Positions 28,874 to 37,535 of a stretch of DNA of 64,000 nucleotides are shown here, one piece after another. Under the pieces are notes generated by a model. It did no database searches. It saw nothing but the letters and a program-made list of their open reading frames with translations, and was not told the DNA's origin. Each line of letters begins with the position of its first letter. Positions within the stretch are counted from its first letter, which is position 1. The stretch is taken from contig NZ_JAKLLN010000008.1 of the NCBI RefSeq assembly GCF_023150065.1, forward strand, positions 1-64,000, in the 5' to 3' direction. The position numbers and the translations under genes are program-made. This DNA comes from Zoogloea sp. (GTDB lineage Bacteria > Pseudomonadota > Gammaproteobacteria > Burkholderiales > Rhodocyclaceae).

Positions 28874-30754
28874 ATGAAACCTGGCAGCCTCTCCCTTCTC
28901 CGTCCGGATGTGCCGCAGGCGGCACCCACCGGTCAGGGCAGGCATACGGATGCCCTGCGCAGCCTGCGCCGCGTACACCTGCTCGGTCAGCTGGCCTGCG
29001 TCGTCACGGTGGCCGGCCTGTGGCCCCACCTCTCCAGCCCCTGGCAGCTCCTGCTGTGGTGGCTGGGGGTGAGCACCGCCCAGGCGCTCCTCGCACGCAT
29101 GACCCACCCGGCGCGGCTGGCCCGCTCCGGCACGCCCATCCATGACCCCCTGCTGCGCCATTACCTTCTCTCCGCCATCGCGGTGGTGGGCGGCGGCGCA
29201 TGGGGGACCCTGGCCCTGGTCGGCCCCTACGAGGCCGGCCCCCAGGCCCAGGCCATCCTGTTCATGGCCCTCGGCGGCGTCACCCTGGCCGGCGCCGGCA
29301 TCCTGTTCGCCAGCCGCAGCGCCTGCGCGGTGTTCGTCACCGCCGCGCAGCTGCCCCTGTTCATCCAGACCGTGGTCACCCCGCCGGCCACCCTGCCCCA
29401 CGCCAGCATCTTCCTCGGCGTGTTCGTGCTCTTCGCCCTGACCCTCAACGACCTGCTCGCCGCCTCCCGCGACGGCCGTCCCCTGATCGGCGCCGAGCCG
29501 GCCGAACTGGCCGGTCTCCAGCAGGCCATGCTCGACAACACCGGCGAGGCCATCGTGCTGTCGCGCGGGCACCGCATCCAGCGCTGGAACCGGCACTTCC
29601 CCGAGTTCATGCGCTGGACGCCGGCCGACATCGCCGGACGGCGCCTGGACGCCTGCTTCGGCAGCCGCCAGGAATGGCGCCGGCACGCCCGCGCCGCCAT
29701 CGACACCCTCGGCCGGGGCGAAACCTACCGGGGCGTCACCCGCCTGCGCCGCCAGGACGGCTGCGATTTCTGGGCCGAGGTCTCCGGGCGGAGGGTAGGC
29801 GGCAGCGACCTGCCGGCGCACATCGTCTGGACCGCCGCCGATATCACCGAGCGCATCAGCGCCGAGGCCCGGGACGACCTGGCCCACACCCAGCTGGTGG
29901 CGCTGCTGCACCAGAGCGCCGACTGGTACTGGGAAACCGACGGCCAGCACCGCCTGATGCAGATCACCCCGCTGGCGATGGCGGCCGACGACAGCCTGCA
30001 GCGTCACATCGGCCGCAAGTGGTGGCAATTCCAGCGCAGCGGCCAGAGCGCCCGCCCGGCCCACGGCATGCTGCGCAAGACCTTCGAGCAGCGGGAGGGC
30101 TTCCGCGACCTGCCGGTGGACGTACCCGACGGCAGCCATACCCCCCGCCGCCTGCAGCTCAGCGGCACACCGCGGCATGACGAGCACGGCAGCTTCATCG
30201 GCTACCACGGCCTCGCCACCGACGTGACCGAACGGATCCGCGACCGGGAGCGCATTCACTTCCTGGCCTATCACGATGCCCTCACCAGCCTGCCCAACCG
30301 CCGCCTGCTGATGGACAGGCTGGGGCAGTCGATCGCCCGCGCCCAGCGTTACCAGGAGCACATCGGCGTCATCCTGGTGGATGTGGACGACTTCAAGCGC
30401 ATCAACGACCTGGCCGGCCATGGCACCGGCGACCGCATCCTGGTGGAGATGGCCGACCGGCTGCGCCACAGCGTGCGCTCCTGCGACACGGTGGCCCGCC
30501 TGGAGGGCGACGCCTTCGTGGTCCTGCTGCCCGAACTCGAAAACGCCGGCGCGGCCCAGCCGGTGGCCGCCAAGATCCTGTCGATGCTGCTGCAGCCGCT
30601 GGCGCAGCCCTCGCCCCGCAACGCGCTGGGCGCCAGCCTGGGCGTGGCCACCTTCCCCGACGATGCCACCAATGCCGAAGGCCTGCTGCGCATCGCCGAC
30701 GGGCGCATGCTGCGCGCCAAGCGCCGCGGCGGGCAGCGCATCGAACACAGCTGA
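28874..30754 (+). CDS. Membrane PAS-PAS-GGDEF protein with an altered active site
   Basis: A 626-aa protein. An N-terminal block of about five or six transmembrane helices (residues 35-195) is followed by two PAS domains (about 210-325 and 335-450), each ending in a TDVTER/ADITER-type linker. A GGDEF domain follows (HDALTSLPNRRLL, VDVDDFKRIND). The signature position reads EGDAF instead of GGDEF, so the catalytic Glu is Ala and the first Gly is Glu. Diguanylate cyclase activity is therefore doubtful; a GTP- or c-di-GMP-binding sensor role is possible. The 249 bases upstream hold no gene. Confidence 0.87.
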   Translation: MKPGSLSLLRPDVPQAAPTGQGRHTDALRSLRRVHLLGQLACVVTVAGLWPHLSSPWQLLLWWLGVSTAQALLARMTHPARLARSGTPIHDPLLRHYLLSAIAVVGGGAWGTLALVGPYEAGPQAQAILFMALGGVTLAGAGILFASRSACAVFVTAAQLPLFIQTVVTPPATLPHASIFLGVFVLFALTLNDLLAASRDGRPLIGAEPAELAGLQQAMLDNTGEAIVLSRGHRIQRWNRHFPEFMRWTPADIAGRRLDACFGSRQEWRRHARAAIDTLGRGETYRGVTRLRRQDGCDFWAEVSGRRVGGSDLPAHIVWTAADITERISAEARDDLAHTQLVALLHQSADWYWETDGQHRLMQITPLAMAADDSLQRHIGRKWWQFQRSGQSARPAHGMLRKTFEQREGFRDLPVDVPDGSHTPRRLQLSGTPRHDEHGSFIGYHGLATDVTERIRDRERIHFLAYHDALTSLPNRRLLMDRLGQSIARAQRYQEHIGVILVDVDDFKRINDLAGHGTGDRILVEMADRLRHSVRSCDTVARLEGDAFVVLLPELENAGAAQPVAAKILSMLLQPLAQPSPRNALGASLGVATFPDDATNAEGLLRIADGRMLRAKRRGGQRIEHS

Positions 30755-30776
30755 CCCGCCGGCAGCGGCGCGGACC

Positions 30777-31643
30777 TCACACGTAACGCAGGCGCCGGCT
30801 GCGTTCCAGGCGCTCGGCAAAGCGCGGAAAGTCCAGCCCGGTGCGCTGCCGCAGGGCCTTGGCCTGATTGCCGATCTCGCGCCAGCGGGGGGCAAAGCCC
30901 GGCGCCCGGATGGCCAGCACGATGTCGTTGCCATCCGGCAGCGAAATGCTCAACACCCGGTCATCGAAGACACCGGCGATCATGTCCAGATGGGCCTCCC
31001 GGTCGGCCCGCTCGCCGGCCAGGTTGGCCACCATCAGCCCGCGCCCGGCCAGGGCGTCATGCACCGTCTGGTAAAAGTGGCTTGAGCTCACCGAACCCGA
31101 CAGGCCATGCCGGTCGAAGGCATCCATCATGATCACGTCGGGGCGCTCGTCCCAGCCGGCGCTGTCGATCACCGCATCGGCCCCGTCCCCCTCCCTCACC
31201 TGCAGGCGGGCGTCGTCGGGCGGCAGCTCGAACTCGTCACGGAAGGCGATCACCCGGGGGTCGATCTCCACCACCGTGATGCGCGCCGACCCCACATGCC
31301 GGTAGCAGAACTTGGCCAGCGACCCGCCCCCCAGGCCCAGCATGAGCATGTGGCGCGGCTTGGGCAGGAAGAGCAGGAAGCTCATCATCGCCTGGGTGTA
31401 GTCCAGTTCCAGCGCGAAGGGGTCCTTCAGGCTCATGGTGCTCTGGATCAGGGACAGGGAGAAATGCAGGCTGCGGGTGGTGCCGTCGTCGATCACGAAG
31501 GGCTTGTCATAGGCCCCCGACACCACCTGGCCGAGCACCGCACGGGTGTCGCAGTCGGCTGGTTCGAGCAGGCGGATGGTGTCGCTGTCGGAAAAGAAGG
31601 GGCTGGGCAGTACCAGTACGGAAGGCGTTTCAGCGGGAGGCAC
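30777..31643 (-). CDS. Spermidine synthase-like methyltransferase-fold protein
   Basis: A 288-aa protein of the SpeE family. It shows the nucleotide-binding LMLGLGGGSLAKFCY, then VVEIDPRVIAFR, and VIMMDAFDRHGL corresponding to the D-x-x-D region. The central catalytic Asp pattern of true aminopropyltransferases is only partly kept and the N-terminus is short, so a bacterial spermine/spermidine-like paralogue of unknown product is more likely. It converges with the GGDEF gene and lies 53 bases from the divergent-facing zur gene end. Confidence 0.78.
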   Translation of the reverse strand: MPPAETPSVLVLPSPFFSDSDTIRLLEPADCDTRAVLGQVVSGAYDKPFVIDDGTTRSLHFSLSLIQSTMSLKDPFALELDYTQAMMSFLLFLPKPRHMLMLGLGGGSLAKFCYRHVGSARITVVEIDPRVIAFRDEFELPPDDARLQVREGDGADAVIDSAGWDERPDVIMMDAFDRHGLSGSVSSSHFYQTVHDALAGRGLMVANLAGERADREAHLDMIAGVFDDRVLSISLPDGNDIVLAIRAPGFAPRWREIGNQAKALRQRTGLDFPRFAERLERSRRLRYV

Positions 31644-31696
31644 GGCGGCAGAAGGAACGAAGGCGGGGCTGTATTGTAAACCCGCAGCCGAGACGT

Positions 31697-32170
31697 TCAG
31701 GGTGTCACCCGACAGGCCGGGCAGACCGCGCCGATCTCCACCTCGGGGCTCTCCAGCTGATGCCCTGCCGCCGCCAGACTGGCCGCCAGGGCCCCCATCA
31801 CCGCATCATCCTGCAACTCCGTCACCCCGTTGCAGCGCGGACACACCAGGAACAAGCCCGGCATCTGCGCCTGGTGGCAGTGCTGGCTGCAGGCCACGAA
31901 GAGGTTCATGCGCCCGACCTTGTGGGCCAGCCCCTGCTCGATGAGGAAATCCAGGGCCCGATAGACGGTGGGCGGTGACGCCCCCGGCTTGTCGGCCTTG
32001 ATCCGCTCAAGCAGGTCGTAGGCCTTCAAGCCCCTGGGGTGACGCAGCAGCAGCGCCAGCACCAGGCGCCGGATCGGCGTCAGGCTGGCGCCACGGCTGC
32101 GGCAGCTCGCCTCGGCCTGATCGAGGAAGCCCGTTTCGACAGCGTCTGGGGAAGGGGCGGCAGTATTCAT
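31697..32170 (-). CDS. zur: Zinc uptake regulator Zur (Fur family)
   Basis: A 157-aa Fur-type repressor. The winged helix includes [21 protein letters not shown] and [17 protein letters not shown]. The regulatory zinc region has HCHQAQMP, and the structural zinc CxxC pairs are seen in LVCPRCNG and VCPACRV. A perfect Zur box lies 24 bases upstream, shared with the hisI operon, so it should repress both. ATG 32170 is chosen; GTG at 32182 would add four residues. Neither has a strong ribosome site. Confidence 0.93.
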   Translation of the reverse strand: MNTAAPSPDAVETGFLDQAEASCRSRGASLTPIRRLVLALLLRHPRGLKAYDLLERIKADKPGASPPTVYRALDFLIEQGLAHKVGRMNLFVACSQHCHQAQMPGLFLVCPRCNGVTELQDDAVMGALAASLAAAGHQLESPEVEIGAVCPACRVTP

Positions 32171-32193
32171 GGGGGAGTTCACACGGGCAACAA

Positions 32194-32213
32194 TGCAATG
32201 TTATAACATTGCA
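32194..32213. promoter_or_regulatory. Zur box between zur and hisI
   Basis: TGCAATGTTATAACATTGCA is a perfect 20-bp palindrome with the ATGTTATAACAT core typical of proteobacterial Zur sites. It is centred in the divergent zur/hisI intergenic region, so zinc-loaded Zur should shut off both directions. Confidence 0.9.
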
Positions 32214-32237
32214 CTTCCAACACATTATCAGGCTGCC

Positions 32238-32678
32238 ATGTTAACCCGACTTGAGTCTGCCCCTCCCGGCAGTCAGCTCCCCCTGGAGGCCGTGCTCGAC
32301 ACCCTGCCCTGGAACCAGGATGGCCTGATCACCGCGATCGCCCAGCAACACAACTCGGGCGAGGTGTTGATGCTGGCCTGGATGAACCGGGCGGCGCTTG
32401 TAGAGACCCTGAGCACGGGCCAGGCCTGCTATTGGTCCCGCTCCCGGCGCAACCTGTGGCGCAAGGGCGAGACCTCGGGCTGCCGGCAACATGTCATCGA
32501 TGTCCGCTTCGACTGCGACGGCGACGCCGTGCTGCTGCAGGTGGACCAGCTCGGGGGTGCCTGCCACACCGGGCGGCGCAGCTGCTTCTACAACGGCGTG
32601 CGAGGTGACCGGGTCGAGGTCCTCGACGCCCCACTCCCTGCCCTGCCCGCCCCGATTTCCACCCAGGAGGCCCCATGA
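32238..32678 (+). CDS. hisI: Phosphoribosyl-AMP cyclohydrolase paralogue (Zur-controlled HisI)
   Basis: A 146-aa HisI protein with [15 protein letters not shown], the [17 protein letters not shown] block, the metal-binding [11 protein letters not shown], and [13 protein letters not shown] holding the zinc cysteines. HisI hydrolyses the pyrimidine ring of PR-AMP in histidine synthesis and needs zinc. A Zur-controlled copy is known from other bacteria as a backup enzyme under zinc limitation. ATG 32238 lies downstream of the Zur box and gives the normal N-terminus. It overlaps the COG0523 gene by ATGA. Confidence 0.93.
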   Translation: MLTRLESAPPGSQLPLEAVLDTLPWNQDGLITAIAQQHNSGEVLMLAWMNRAALVETLSTGQACYWSRSRRNLWRKGETSGCRQHVIDVRFDCDGDAVLLQVDQLGGACHTGRRSCFYNGVRGDRVEVLDAPLPALPAPISTQEAP

Positions 32679-33904
32679 CCCCGTCCCCCCGGGCCAGACT
32701 GCCCGTCACCGTCCTGTCCGGCTTCCTCGGTGCCGGCAAGACCACCCTCCTCAACCACGTCCTGCACAACCGGCAGGGCCTCAAGGTGGCGGTCATCGTC
32801 AATGACATGTCCGAGGTCAACATCGACGCCCGCCTGGTGGCCGAAGGCGGCGCCGGGCTGTCCCGGTCCGAGGAAAAACTGGTCGAAATGAGCAATGGCT
32901 GCATCTGCTGCACCCTGCGCGAAGACCTGCTGGTGGAGATCCGCCACCTGGCAGCGGAAGGCCGTTTCGACTACCTGCTGATCGAATCCACCGGCATCTC
33001 GGAGCCGCTGCCGGTGGCAGAAACCTTCACCTTCCGGGACGAGAACGGCGTCAGCCTGTCCGACATCGCCCGCCTCGACACCCTGGTCACCGTCGTTGAC
33101 GCCTTCAACTTCCTGCGCGACTACGGCTCCACCGACTACCTGGCCGACCGGGGCGAGAGCCTGGGCGAAGAAGACCAGCGCACCGTCGTGAACCTGCTGG
33201 TGGATCAGGTGGAATTCTGCGATGTCATCGTCCTCAACAAGACCGACCTGCTGGACGCGGCCGGACTGGAGCGCCTGGACGGCCTGCTGAAGAACCTCAA
33301 TCCCCGCGCCGACATCGTCCACGCCCGCTTCGGCCAGGTGCCCCTGGAACGCATTCTCGACACCGGGCGCTTCGACTTCGCCGCCGCAGCCGAAGCGCCC
33401 GGCTGGCTGGCCGAACTGCGCGGCGAGCACGTGCCGGAAACCGAGGAGTACGGCATCACCAGCTTCGTGTACCGGGCCCGGCGCCCCTTCCATCCCCAGC
33501 GCTTCCACGAATGGATCAACCAGGAGTGGCCCGGCGTAGTGCGTTCCAAGGGCTACTTCTGGCTGGCCAGTCGCCCCACCATGGTAGGCAGCTGGTCCCA
33601 GGCCGGGGCGGTGGTCCGTCACGAGCTGGCCGGCCTGTGGTGGGCCGCCGTGCCGCGGGAGCGCTGGCCCCAGGACGAGGAAGGCCTGGCCGCCATCCGT
33701 GCCCGCTGGGACGCCGCCGTCGGCGACGCCCAGCAGGAGCTGGTGCTGATCGGCATCGACATGGACGAAGCCGCCCTCCGTGCCCGCCTGGACGCCTGCC
33801 TGCTGAACGACGCCGAGTACGCAAGCAGCCCCGCGGCATGGACACAGCTGGCCGACCCCTTTCCCCGTTGGGCCTTCGCTGCCCAGGAGCCCACCCATGG
33901 ATGA
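32675..33904 (+). CDS. COG0523 (CobW/ZagA family) GTPase, zinc metallochaperone candidate
   Basis: A 409-aa GTPase. Walker A is [12 protein letters not shown]. The metal motif CxCC is seen in [13 protein letters not shown], with the guanine motif LNKTD and the Walker B-type ESTG. The C-terminal CobW_C domain starts near [19 protein letters not shown]. Zur-regulated members deliver zinc to essential enzymes in deficiency. It is coupled to hisI by ATGA overlap, and its 3' end overlaps the remnant of a second COG0523 gene. Confidence 0.93.
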   Translation: MTPSPRARLPVTVLSGFLGAGKTTLLNHVLHNRQGLKVAVIVNDMSEVNIDARLVAEGGAGLSRSEEKLVEMSNGCICCTLREDLLVEIRHLAAEGRFDYLLIESTGISEPLPVAETFTFRDENGVSLSDIARLDTLVTVVDAFNFLRDYGSTDYLADRGESLGEEDQRTVVNLLVDQVEFCDVIVLNKTDLLDAAGLERLDGLLKNLNPRADIVHARFGQVPLERILDTGRFDFAAAAEAPGWLAELRGEHVPETEEYGITSFVYRARRPFHPQRFHEWINQEWPGVVRSKGYFWLASRPTMVGSWSQAGAVVRHELAGLWWAAVPRERWPQDEEGLAAIRARWDAAVGDAQQELVLIGIDMDEAALRARLDACLLNDAEYASSPAAWTQLADPFPRWAFAAQEPTHG

Positions 33905-34067
33905 GCACGAGGTGCACGACGCCCGGGTACCCATCACCCTGCTCACCGGCTTTCTCGGTGCCGGCAAGACGCCCCTGCTGAACCATCTCCTGCGCCAGCC
34001 GGAGATGGCCCGGGCCGCGGTGCTGATCAAGATCGCGCCGTGGATGCCGACCCCGTCACCGGCATGA
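33897..34067 (+). pseudogene. Truncated second COG0523 GTPase gene
   Basis: The frame starting at ATG 33897 encodes 56 residues and matches only the start of a COG0523 protein ([20 protein letters not shown], then RAAVLI). The invariant Walker A threonine pair is broken to T-P. Homology stops near residue 45, at the AVLI that should continue NEFGE, and the frame ends after a short unrelated tail. It is a remnant left by a deletion that joined it to a QueD-like fragment. Confidence 0.8.
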
Positions 34068-34168
34068 CGATCGACATCAACCACCTGGGCACCCTCCTCG
34101 CCGACACCCGCGACGCCCTCGACCACCGCCTCCTGGATGGCAGCCTCGTCGGGAAGGCCGCCTGCTGA
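34025..34168 (+). pseudogene. Internal fragment of a QueD/6-pyruvoyltetrahydropterin synthase-like gene
   Basis: In another frame, overlapping the end of the COG0523 remnant, about 47 codons read [16 protein letters not shown] and then ALDHRLLDG, the middle part of QueD (DP-x-TGM-x-ID, LDH-x-x-L). No start codon, N-terminal zinc histidines or C-terminus are present, and it runs to TGA at 34166-34168. It appears to be the distal end of the same deletion. Zur-controlled QueD paralogues occur next to COG0523 genes elsewhere. Confidence 0.65.
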
Positions 34169-34908
34169 TGCCTCCCCTCACCCACACCCTGTTGGCCTGC
34201 ATCGCCGGAGGCCTCCTCAGCATGGGCGCCGCCGCGCTGCTGACCTTCGGGCTCCCCCGCCGCTGGCTGACGCGCATGGTCAGTTTCTCCACCGGCGCGC
34301 TGCTGGCCACAGCCTTCCTGGACCTGCTGCCGGAAGCCGCCGAGGCCGGCCTCGAGACCCACACCCTCTTTGCCCTGCTGCTGGCCGGGCTGCTCGCCTT
34401 CTTCTTTCTGGAAAAAGCCGCCCTGTGGCGCCACAGTCATGACGATGCCGCGCACGGCCATGAGCTGGCCCGGACGGTACCGATCATCCTGCTGGGTGAT
34501 ACGGTGCATAACTTCACCGACGGCCTGATGCTGGCGGCGGCCTTCCTGGTGGATCCGCAGCTGGGCTGGGCGACGGCGCTGGCCATCGCCGCCCACGAAA
34601 TCCCCCAGGAGGCCGGCGACTTCATCCTGCTTCTTGCCGCCGGCTGGCGCCGGAGCCGCGCCTTGCTGTGGAACGGCCTGTCCAGCCTGGCCGCCGTGCT
34701 GGGTGGCCTCATCGGGCACTTCTGGCTGAGCGACGCCGGGCGCTGGCTCCCCCATGTGCTCGTCATCGCCGCCGCCAGCTTCATCTATCTCGCCGTCTCC
34801 GACCTGATGCCCTGGCTGCGCCAGGAAAAGGGCGACCTTGCCTGGCACGGGGGTTTCATGGCGGCAGGCATCGCCCTCCTCTCGGCCGGCATGGTCTTTC
34901 TCCACTGA
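34168..34908 (+). CDS. ZIP-family zinc/metal transporter
   Basis: A 246-aa, eight-helix ZIP transporter. Helices 4 and 5 hold the metal site motifs HNFTDGLMLAAAF and AIAAHEIPQEAGDF, and a His-containing loop (HSHDDAAHGHE) precedes them. It should import zinc across the inner membrane, fitting Zur control. The ATG overlaps the stop of the QueD-like fragment (TGATG), so it may be translated by coupling to the remnant. Confidence 0.9.
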   Translation: MPPLTHTLLACIAGGLLSMGAAALLTFGLPRRWLTRMVSFSTGALLATAFLDLLPEAAEAGLETHTLFALLLAGLLAFFFLEKAALWRHSHDDAAHGHELARTVPIILLGDTVHNFTDGLMLAAAFLVDPQLGWATALAIAAHEIPQEAGDFILLLAAGWRRSRALLWNGLSSLAAVLGGLIGHFWLSDAGRWLPHVLVIAAASFIYLAVSDLMPWLRQEKGDLAWHGGFMAAGIALLSAGMVFLH

Positions 34909-34925
34909 TCACCACGGAGCCCTCC

Positions 34926-35579
34926 ATGAACGCACGCCACCACCTCTCCACCCACGCCTCTCATACCCTCGTCACCCACTCTCCGGCCGCGCTGGTCGGC
35001 ATCTTCGAGCCGGATGTCCAGCTCGCCATCTGGCAACGCCCGGCGGATCCGCTCATCGCCAGCTACCTGGAGGCATCGAGGCATGGCCTCGGACGCGGGC
35101 TGCGCACCACCCTTGAGGCCGGGCAATGCCCTGAGCTGGGGGAACTCCCCGACCACCCCGGGCGCGAGTCCCTGGCCAGGGACATCAGCCAGCTCGCCGA
35201 ACTGCTGGGCGATCTGCTGGACTGCCCCCATGTCGGCCTGCGCCTGGAGGTGATCGACAAAGCCATGTGCCCGCGCCTGCACGTGGACCGGGTCGGCATC
35301 CGCCTGCTGTGCACCTACCGGGGGCCGGGCACGGAATGGCTGGACGATGCCGGCGCTGATCGCAGCAAGCTGGGCAGTGGCGCGGGCGGGCTGCCCGACG
35401 AACACTCGGGCCTGCTCGGCGCCGGAGCGCAGATCCAGCGCATTCCCGGCTTCACCGTGGCCCTGCTGAAGGGCAGCCTGTGGCAGGGCAATGGCGGCCG
35501 CGGGATCATCCATCGCTCTCCGGCGGTTCCGGCGGACGCCCTTCCCCGCGTGGTGCTGGCCGCCGACGGGGTGTGGTGA
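34926..35579 (+). CDS. DUF1826 domain protein
   Basis: A 217-aa soluble protein. DUF1826 features include LAIWQRPADPLI, a central CPRLHVDRVGIRLLCTYRGPGTEW and a closing IHRSPAVPADALPRVVL. The conserved HxD, Cys and His residues look like a mononuclear metal site. The family is frequently found in Zur-regulated COG0523 clusters, as here. Its reaction is unknown. It starts 17 bases after the ZIP gene, with GGAG upstream. Confidence 0.85.
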   Translation: MNARHHLSTHASHTLVTHSPAALVGIFEPDVQLAIWQRPADPLIASYLEASRHGLGRGLRTTLEAGQCPELGELPDHPGRESLARDISQLAELLGDLLDCPHVGLRLEVIDKAMCPRLHVDRVGIRLLCTYRGPGTEWLDDAGADRSKLGSGAGGLPDEHSGLLGAGAQIQRIPGFTVALLKGSLWQGNGGRGIIHRSPAVPADALPRVVLAADGVW

Positions 35580-35584
35580 GCCCC

Positions 35585-36247
35585 ATGGCCCCGAGCATTC
35601 ATATCCGCGACCTGCGCTTCGCCTGGCCAGGCCAGGTTGCACCGTGTCTCACCCTGTCCGCCCTGGATGTGGGCCAGGGTGAGCAGGTGTTCATCCAGGG
35701 CGAAAGCGGCGCCGGCAAGAGCACCCTGCTCAACCTCATCGGCGGCGTGGTAATGCCCCGGGAAGGCCGTATCCAGATCCTCGGCCAGCCCCTGGACGCC
35801 CTGTCGGCCCCCGCCCGGGACCGCTTCCGGGTCGATCACATCGGCTTCATCTTCCAGCAGTTCAATCTGCTGCCCTATCTGTCGGCCCTCGACAACGTCC
35901 TCCTGCCCTGCCGCTTCTCCACTACCCGGGCCCGGCGAGCCGGCGCCCGGCCCGTGGAGGCGGCGCAACGGCTCCTGGATGCCCTGGAGGTGGATGCCGG
36001 CGACGCAGCCCGGCCGGCGAGCACCCTGTCCGTCGGGCAACAGCAGCGGGTGGCTGCCGCCCGGGCGCTGATCGGGCGGCCGGAGCTGATCCTCGCCGAC
36101 GAGCCGACCTCGGCCCTCGACCCCCGCCGCCAGGACGCCTTCCTCGCCTTGCTGGGCAAGGAGGTGGCGGTCCATGGCAGCAGCCTCGTCCTGGTCAGCC
36201 ACGACCCCCGCCTGGCATCCCGTTTTGATCGGTGCATCACCCTGTGA
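35585..36247 (+). CDS. LolD/MacB-type ABC ATPase in the Zur block
   Basis: A 220-aa ATPase of the MacB/LolD group with Walker A GESGAGKST, the Q-loop IFQQFNLLPYLSALDNV, the signature LSVGQQQRVAAARAL and Walker B LILADEPTSALDP. ATPases of this group work with FtsX-type permeases on export or mechanotransmission, not on import. It is followed at once by the matching permease. Similar ATPase/permease/DUF3299 sets are zinc-repressed in Pseudomonas, which supports control by Zur. Confidence 0.88.
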   Translation: MAPSIHIRDLRFAWPGQVAPCLTLSALDVGQGEQVFIQGESGAGKSTLLNLIGGVVMPREGRIQILGQPLDALSAPARDRFRVDHIGFIFQQFNLLPYLSALDNVLLPCRFSTTRARRAGARPVEAAQRLLDALEVDAGDAARPASTLSVGQQQRVAAARALIGRPELILADEPTSALDPRRQDAFLALLGKEVAVHGSSLVLVSHDPRLASRFDRCITL

Positions 36248-37533
36248 AGACCCTGCTGCCCCTGGCCTGGGCCAGCGCCTGGAACCGGCGCCTGAGCCTC
36301 ACCCTCGCCGCCCTGTCCATCGCCCTGGCCGTCGCCCTGCTGCTCTCCGTGACCCGGGCCCGTGAAGCCGCCCAGACACACTTTGCCCAGTCGGTGGCCG
36401 GGGTGGACCTGGTGATGGGGCCCCGTGGCAGCCCGGTACAGCTGCTCCTGCACGCCGTCTTCCACCTGGGAGACGCCAGCCATACCCTGGCGTGGAAGAG
36501 CTACCAGACCCTCGCGGCAGACCCGCTGATCGCCTGGAGCCTGCCTCTCGCCCTGGGTGACTCCCACCGGGGCTTCCCGGTGCTGGGCAGCACACCCGAG
36601 TTCTTCCGCCACCTCGGGAACAGCGAGCAGAACAGCCTGCCCTTTGCCGACGGCGAGCCCTTCTCCGGTCTCTTCGAAGCCGTCATCGGCGCCGAGGTGG
36701 CGGCACGCCTTGGCTACCGGACGGGCCAGCAGATCACCCTGCAGCATGGGGCCAGCCACCTGGACGCCCATCACCACGACGAGGACTCCACCCACCCCGA
36801 ACACGCCGACAAGCCCTTCCGGATCGTCGGCGTGCTGGCGCCCACCGGCACCCCGATGGACCGGACCCTCGTCGTGAGCCTGCAGGCGCTGGAAGCGATC
36901 CACCTGGACTGGCAGGGCGGGATGCCCATGCCGGGCCTGAGCATTCCGGCCGAGGCTGCGGGCAAGTTCGACCTCACCCCTAAGCACCTCAATGCCGTGC
37001 TGATCGGCCTGCATCAACGCACCGACGTGTTCCGCGTACAGCGCCAGATCAACGCCTTTGGCGGCGAGCCCCTGATGGCCATCCTGCCGGGCCTGGCCAT
37101 GGACGAGTTGTGGCAGCTCATGGGCAGCGTCGAGCGCACCCTGCACGGCCTGGCCTGGCTGGTCATGGCGGCGGGGCTGGCCGGGCTGGTGGCAGTGATC
37201 GTCGCCAGCCTGGGCGAGCGGCGGCGCGAGCTCGCCATCCTGCGCTCGGTGGGTGCGGGCCGGCGCCATCTCGTCGGGCTGCTGGTGCTCGAGGGCGCGC
37301 TGGTGACCGTCGCGGGAATTGCCCTGGGCGTGGTGGTGGTGGAGGCCGCCGGCCACCTGCTGGCCCCCTGGCTGAGGGCCCGCCTCGGGCTGGAGCTGTC
37401 CGGCGCAGCCTTGTCGATGGCGGCACTCCGCATCCTTGGCGCCGTGCTGGCCACCGGCATCGCGGCGAGCCTGGTCCCCGCCTGGCGTGCCAGCCGGATG
37501 GCCCTGGCCGATGGCCTGCTGCCCCGGCTGTAG
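36244..37533 (+). CDS. FtsX-like ABC permease with His-rich periplasmic loop
   Basis: A 429-aa permease of the FtsX/MacB type. It has one N-terminal helix, a large periplasmic domain and three C-terminal helices ending in a VPAWRASRM motif. The periplasmic domain carries a metal-ligand-rich stretch (LDAHHHDEDSTHPEH, about residues 174-188), suggesting it handles or senses a metal. GTG 36244 overlaps the ATPase stop and is preferred; GTG 36232 would add four residues. Partner genes are the ATPase upstream and DUF3299 downstream. Confidence 0.85.
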   Translation: MKTLLPLAWASAWNRRLSLTLAALSIALAVALLLSVTRAREAAQTHFAQSVAGVDLVMGPRGSPVQLLLHAVFHLGDASHTLAWKSYQTLAADPLIAWSLPLALGDSHRGFPVLGSTPEFFRHLGNSEQNSLPFADGEPFSGLFEAVIGAEVAARLGYRTGQQITLQHGASHLDAHHHDEDSTHPEHADKPFRIVGVLAPTGTPMDRTLVVSLQALEAIHLDWQGGMPMPGLSIPAEAAGKFDLTPKHLNAVLIGLHQRTDVFRVQRQINAFGGEPLMAILPGLAMDELWQLMGSVERTLHGLAWLVMAAGLAGLVAVIVASLGERRRELAILRSVGAGRRHLVGLLVLEGALVTVAGIALGVVVVEAAGHLLAPWLRARLGLELSGAALSMAALRILGAVLATGIAASLVPAWRASRMALADGLLPRL

Positions 37534-37535
37534 CG

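Noticed and set aside
28751-30934. Minus-strand open frame of 727 codons
   Set aside because: It is antisense to the PAS-GGDEF gene and rich in Gly, Ala, Gln and His without any motif.
33901-33981. Alternative start ATG 33901 for the COG0523 remnant
   Set aside because: It lies in a different frame, encoding a meaningless Arg/Pro-rich peptide; the GTPase homology is in the frame from 33897.
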